34,114 nt of DNA, taken from NCBI GenBank assembly GCA_026388375.1, contig JAPLJX010000197.1, positions 1-34,114 on the forward strand, in the 5' to 3' direction. Each line of letters starts with the position of its first letter. Positions within the stretch are counted from its first letter, which is position 1. Source of the stretch: Deltaproteobacteria bacterium (GTDB lineage: Bacteria > Desulfobacterota > Syntrophia > Syntrophales > UBA5619). The position numbers and the translations under genes were made by a program. This document shows positions 30,611-34,114 of the stretch, piece after piece. The notes beneath the pieces are model-generated. The model worked only from the letters and a program-made list of their open reading frames with translations. It had not been told where the DNA came from and searched no databases.

Positions 30611-31836
30611 ATCTCCCCCCGCCTCCGCAATAAGATTACCGTCAAGGTCAGCATGACGACCCCGAAAATAAACAGGTACAGGCTTTTCGGGAGAACATCG
30701 GAAACATTGCCGTTCCGCAGGAAGATATCGAGGAATCCCTCCAGTCCCCAGGACATGGGAGACATATTGGCAAGATCCTGCATAAACCCGGGCATGACAA
30801 ACTTAGGCACCATGATTCCACCCAGAGCGCCAAAAATGAGATTCAGGACCCCCCCGACGGTGGTTGCCTGCTCCGTCGTCCTGGCTGCAGAAGCAATGAG
30901 GAGCGCCATAGAGATGGCGCTGAAGCTTACGGAAGCTGCGATCAGGATAAGGCCGCCCATTGAATCCCCCAGGGTGAGGGCGGTGCCGCCGCACAGCGGC
31001 ACGATATAAACACCCATGGCAATCATGATGATCACCTGGATTGCGTTGATCAGAAGATAAGGCGCCATCTTGCCCATAATCAGACAGAACCTCGATACAT
31101 TCATGCTTTTGAGGCGCATGAGGGTGCCCTGCTCCCTTTCGGAAATAAAGGTGTTGGATATGGGTATGACAATAAAAAACATGGAAAATACGAGCCAGGC
31201 GGGAACGCTCTGCTGGACGGCGGACGGAATCTTGGAGTACCGTCCTTCCTTGTAAACGTAATGGACCTCGACCAAGCTCTCCTCGGCTGCCGTCATTTTC
31301 TCCCTGTCGATTCCGGCCAAGGGCAGGAGACTGCCCATACGGTCGATGAAGGCATCCCATGTCAACTTCGCCAGTTTTCCATCCAACGCGCTTTTCAAAA
31401 CAAGCTGGGTCTGGACGTTTACCGCAGGATTGACCAGGAGTTCCAGGGGTTTTTCATCCTTACCCTTTCCATTTTTCTCCACGAAGGCGGAGAAGTTTTC
31501 TTTGATGATCAGGGCAAACTTGTAATCCCGGGCAAGCATCTGTTCCTTGATCTTATCCGCGACCTTATCCGCGGCGGCCTCTTTCTCTATGAGGTGAAAT
31601 CGGAAAGTACGGAGTGCATCCATTGCCTTCAAGAATGCTTCCGATTTTTTTCCCGCATCCTGGTTCACGGCGAGGACATCTATGCTGACGGCGCCATGGA
31701 GTTCAAAAAGATCCCGCATCGCCAGGGACATGATCATGATGAAAACTGCGGGCATGATGAAGAGGACGGTTATGGCATGGATATCCCGGATGATCAGTAA
31801 AAATTCCTTTTTCAGAATGTACAGAATTTTAATCAT
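30607..31836 (-). CDS. ABC-2-type transporter permease
   Basis: This 409-residue protein has one N-terminal membrane helix (AITVLFIMPAVFIMIMSLA). A large extracytoplasmic domain of ~160 residues follows (with KFALIIKENFSAFVEKNG). At least five C-terminal membrane segments come next, ending in YLFIFGVVMLTLTVILLRRR. The conserved ABC-2 element FISEREQGTLMRLKSMNVSR is present. This matches the DrrB/YhhJ-like exporter type. It pairs with the ATPase 14 bases upstream. Export of the block C lipid or of an acylated product is inferred from linkage. Confidence 0.88.
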   Translation of the reverse strand: MIKILYILKKEFLLIIRDIHAITVLFIMPAVFIMIMSLAMRDLFELHGAVSIDVLAVNQDAGKKSEAFLKAMDALRTFRFHLIEKEAAADKVADKIKEQMLARDYKFALIIKENFSAFVEKNGKGKDEKPLELLVNPAVNVQTQLVLKSALDGKLAKLTWDAFIDRMGSLLPLAGIDREKMTAAEESLVEVHYVYKEGRYSKIPSAVQQSVPAWLVFSMFFIVIPISNTFISEREQGTLMRLKSMNVSRFCLIMGKMAPYLLINAIQVIIMIAMGVYIVPLCGGTALTLGDSMGGLILIAASVSFSAISMALLIASAARTTEQATTVGGVLNLIFGALGGIMVPKFVMPGFMQDLANMSPMSWGLEGFLDIFLRNGNVSDVLPKSLYLFIFGVVMLTLTVILLRRRGEI

Positions 31837-31850
31837 TCTTAACGATACCG

Positions 31851-32603
31851 TCAGCCTTCGTCGCGCAGCCTGACGTCTGTCAGTTTGAGGAAAAGTTTCT
31901 CAAGGGTTCTATGGCCAAAATTATTCACGGCATCGTCACGTGTCAAAATGGCCTGTTTGTCGCCGTGGAGGATGATTTTTCCCTCGTCTATAATGGCAAT
32001 GTCATCGGACACCTGCTCGATCTCATCCATGTAATGGGATGTGTAGATGATTGTCGTCTTCCGCTCCCGGTTGATCTTCCGTATCGTCTCCAGGATGTAG
32101 TTCCTGGATTGTGTATCGACGCCCACCGTAGGCTCATCGAGATAGAGTATCTCCGGATCGTTTAACAGGCCTATTGCAAGGTTAAGGCGTCTTTTCATGC
32201 CGCCGGAAAACTTATCCACACGCTTTTTCGCAAAGCGCTGCATGCTTCCGATATCGATGCAAAATTCCATGCGCTCTTTCAGTTTCTTCCCCTTCAGACC
32301 CCACAGGGCGCCGAAATATTCCAGGTTCTCGAAAGCCGTCAGCAGTCTATAGAAAGCCAAGGCCTGGGGCACGTAACTGCATTTTAACTGGATGGCTTTA
32401 AGCTCACGATCGAGATCCAGGCCGTCGACGGTTATGCATCCGCTTTCTTTTCGGATGACGCCCGTAAGAATGGAGATCAGGGTGGTCTTTCCAGCGCCGT
32501 TTGGACCCAGCAGCCCCAAGATAGAGCCACGACGCACCGAAAGGCTCACATCCTTGAGAACGGGCTTGTCGTAGGACTTGTAAAGATGGTTGATCTCGAT
32601 CAA
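31851..32603 (-). CDS. ABC transporter ATP-binding protein (block C exporter)
   Basis: This 250-residue ABC ATPase has Walker A GLLGPNGAGKTTLISILTG, the signature KFSGGMKRRLNLAIG, Walker B EILYLDEPTVGVD and the H-loop IIYTSHYMDE. The start is TTG 32603 (IEINHLYKSYDKPVLKDV follows), without a strong ribosome site; no in-frame ATG lies upstream. It provides the energy for the permease at 30607. The order is ATPase, permease, carrier protein, ketosynthase, dead ketosynthase. A 17-residue frame at 32629-32682 precedes it and may be a leader or remnant. Confidence 0.9.
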   Translation of the reverse strand: MIEINHLYKSYDKPVLKDVSLSVRRGSILGLLGPNGAGKTTLISILTGVIRKESGCITVDGLDLDRELKAIQLKCSYVPQALAFYRLLTAFENLEYFGALWGLKGKKLKERMEFCIDIGSMQRFAKKRVDKFSGGMKRRLNLAIGLLNDPEILYLDEPTVGVDTQSRNYILETIRKINRERKTTIIYTSHYMDEIEQVSDDIAIIDEGKIILHGDKQAILTRDDAVNNFGHRTLEKLFLKLTDVRLRDEG

Positions 32604-32719
32604 CGGTTCACCATTGTAAGGGGTTAGGTCACTTTACCACCCCCTGGATCAGAGGGGCTGTGCTTTCCTGGTCATCCATCATCGGTTTGCCTATATGAAC
32701 ACCTCCCCCATGTCAAGAT

Positions 32720-34090
32720 TTAAGGTCCCTTTCCGGCGAAGAGTTCTGAGAAGACCTCGCGGTCAAAGAGCTCGTGACCCATGATCTGTCGCACGGCCTG
32801 AAAAGAGCCCAGAACGGTCCCCAGCATCCCCGGCGCCAGCGCGTTCTGGCCGGCGAAAAAGAGTCCGCCCAGCGGCGCGCGGTGGAGCGCGGAAGCGACC
32901 GGCAACTGACGCACCGAACGCATGATGCCGTAAGGCGAACCGTCCGGACTGTTCACCCAGTCGGCCCGGCGAATCTTTTCCTCCTGGTAATCCGCGCCGC
33001 GCCGGCCCGTTGTCGTATCCTCCCACCGGCGCCACCCGGAAAAAGGACTTTGGGTGATCATCATGAGGTGGCTTTTACCTTCCCGGCCGGCACGCAATTG
33101 ATAGAACACACCATCGGAAATCCATCCCTCCCGGTCCGTATGCAACCGGTAGATATTGTGCGGCAGGGCGGGGTGGGTCCGGGCGTCCACGGCGACATTC
33201 GCCGCGAACAGGCCTTCCGTCTCGACAAGGCTTCGGATCCGTCTTGCCTGACGGGGTTTGACGGCCCCCTCCGGCAGCATCGCCAGAACCGCCTTGGGAT
33301 GAACGGCGGCCACGACCCGGGTTCCCCGGAGCACCCTTCCGGAGGCGAGCCTCACCCCGGCAACCCCTTGACCGTCGGTCAGGATCGCCGCCGCCGGATC
33401 GTTGCAGATGAGGCTGCCGCCAAGCCCCGCAAATCGTGAGATGAACGCCTCCGCCAGATCCGACCCGCGTCCCCGCAAACGCCAGGCGGATAGAAGATAG
33501 GAAGTCAGCGCCATATGGTGGTAGATCACGGGGCAATCATGCTCCGAAAGCCCCATCCATCTCGAAGCGACGCAAAGAACGCTCCGCAGTCGGGCGGAAC
33601 AGTTCATCTTCGTCAGGTAGTCCGTGAGCGGCGAGAAAAGATCCATGTCGAGGAAAGGGATCGTCGCCGAAGACAAGAAAGATAGGGAATTCTGCAGATC
33701 GGTGATGGCGCGGAGATTTCCAAGGATCGTCGCGATCGGCCGGCGATCCTCCGGGAACGCCGCTTCCAACGCCTCGGCGAATGCATCAATCCCTTCCGGC
33801 AGATCGAACGTAAAATCATCGAAAAGGTAGCGGTCGATGGGGCCGCCCTGCCCCATCCGCTCCGCCGCCACCGCGACGCCCAGATAATCGAACATCCTCC
33901 GGAGAGGCTGCCCCTCCCCGAAAGCGCCGAAATAATGAACCCCGACGGGGCAGTCGACGCCGTCCCGGGCATAACTGCGCATCAGACCGCCCGGCAGGAG
34001 GCCGACCTGCCGCTGATGCTCGACTTCTATTCGCCAAACTGCGGCCCCTGCCGGACGCTGGCTCCGGTTATAGATCGGTTGGCGCGACAA
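32720..34090 (-). CDS. FAD-dependent oxidoreductase (CrtI/phytoene-desaturase or retinol-saturase-like), N-terminally truncated
   Basis: The C-terminal ~430 residues match carotenoid-desaturase-like FAD enzymes. PGGLMRSYARDGVDCPVGVH is the substrate-side start, and later LGGLFFAGQNALAPGMLGTV has the FAD-binding C-terminal motif. The N-terminal Rossmann motif GxGxxG with DxxVVE, expected at the start of this family, is missing. Instead the frame continues open to the window edge over sequence that encodes a thioredoxin-like stretch on the opposite strand. Recognisable similarity stops near 33995. The enzyme would desaturate or oxidise a long-chain acyl or isoprenoid substrate at the membrane. 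It probably belongs to block C, whose first gene lies 116 bases downstream. As it stands it could not bind FAD. Confidence 0.7.
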   Translation of the reverse strand: MSRQPIYNRSQRPAGAAVWRIEVEHQRQVGLLPGGLMRSYARDGVDCPVGVHYFGAFGEGQPLRRMFDYLGVAVAAERMGQGGPIDRYLFDDFTFDLPEGIDAFAEALEAAFPEDRRPIATILGNLRAITDLQNSLSFLSSATIPFLDMDLFSPLTDYLTKMNCSARLRSVLCVASRWMGLSEHDCPVIYHHMALTSYLLSAWRLRGRGSDLAEAFISRFAGLGGSLICNDPAAAILTDGQGVAGVRLASGRVLRGTRVVAAVHPKAVLAMLPEGAVKPRQARRIRSLVETEGLFAANVAVDARTHPALPHNIYRLHTDREGWISDGVFYQLRAGREGKSHLMMITQSPFSGWRRWEDTTTGRRGADYQEEKIRRADWVNSPDGSPYGIMRSVRQLPVASALHRAPLGGLFFAGQNALAPGMLGTVLGSFQAVRQIMGHELFDREVFSELFAGKGP

Positions 34091-34114
34091 TTTTTCGGCC
34101 GGGCGATCATCGCC
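34001..34114 (+). CDS. Thioredoxin-like sequence (partial, runs off the window)
   Basis: On the plus strand the frame with codons 34016-34018 onward reads LPLMLDFYSPNCGPCRTL, then APVIDRLARQFFGRAIIA up to the last base. The CGPC redox motif, the preceding DFYS and the following APVIDRLA are textbook thioredoxin. The N-terminal ~20 residues are missing or replaced: upstream the frame is open back to an ATG at 33935, but that part is antisense to the conserved oxidoreductase core and looks accidental. So the breakpoint lies at roughly 33985-34020. Confidence 0.6.

Noticed and set aside
32629-32682. 17-residue ORF upstream of the ABC ATPase
   Set aside because: Too short to judge; may be a leader or remnant, with no attenuator-like codon run or hairpin seen.
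1-34114. CRISPR arrays, tRNA or rRNA genes
   Set aside because: No regularly spaced repeats or tRNA-like cloverleaf patterns were noticed on reading; the only tandem repeat is the 56-bp duplication.

Overview
The window looks like chromosomal DNA, possibly a metagenome-derived contig, from a Gram-negative anaerobe, most plausibly Desulfobacterota (a Syntrophus/Smithella-like deltaproteobacterium). That placement is inferred from gene content: paired ketosynthases with LolA and outer-membrane lipoprotein partners, cobalamin-type radical SAM proteins, a TctCBA importer, and fused DAK2-DegV domains. No rRNA, tRNA or CRISPR array was seen.

Three blocks encode type II fatty-acid/polyketide-like machinery. 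Block A (1-10730, minus strand) runs ketosynthase, catalytically dead ketosynthase (chain-length-factor-like), acyl-CoA/ACP ligase, FabG reductase, LolA-like carrier, outer-membrane lipoprotein, radical SAM protein, thioesterase, then a DAK2-DegV fatty-acid-kinase-like gene broken by a 56-bp tandem duplication. A DUF4143-type ATPase with its own promoter sits inside this run. This resembles aryl-polyene-type clusters. Block B (14080-19687) is a divergent pair of operons: acyl carrier protein, ketosynthase and PlsC-like acyltransferase leftward; a small HTH-like protein, a BtrH-like acyltransferase and a second radical SAM protein rightward. Each has a near-consensus promoter in the shared intergenic region. 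Block C (28286-32603, minus strand) is an ABC ATPase, ABC-2 permease, acyl carrier protein, active ketosynthase and a short dead ketosynthase, just downstream of an FAD-dependent CrtI/retinol-saturase-like oxidoreductase. Together the parts suggest synthesis, modification, esterification and export of an unusual acyl lipid. Desaturase-like and radical SAM enzymes recall ladderane-like clusters as well as aryl polyenes, but the product cannot be read from sequence.

A complete TctCBA tripartite carboxylate transporter (10858-13871) lies between blocks A and B in the same orientation. A ~125-bp inverted-repeat element separates tctA from the first ketosynthase of block A.

The stretch 19690-28285 is an AT-richer, decayed accessory region. 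It holds small lipoproteins, a glycine-zipper miniprotein, a TatA-like protein, a DUF1385 membrane protein, a transposase relic, a frameshifted C45-type hydrolase and the C-terminal fragment of a restriction enzyme. The right edge shows an abrupt junction: the oxidoreductase loses its N-terminus exactly where a thioredoxin-like sequence begins on the other strand, which is either a rearrangement or an assembly chimera.
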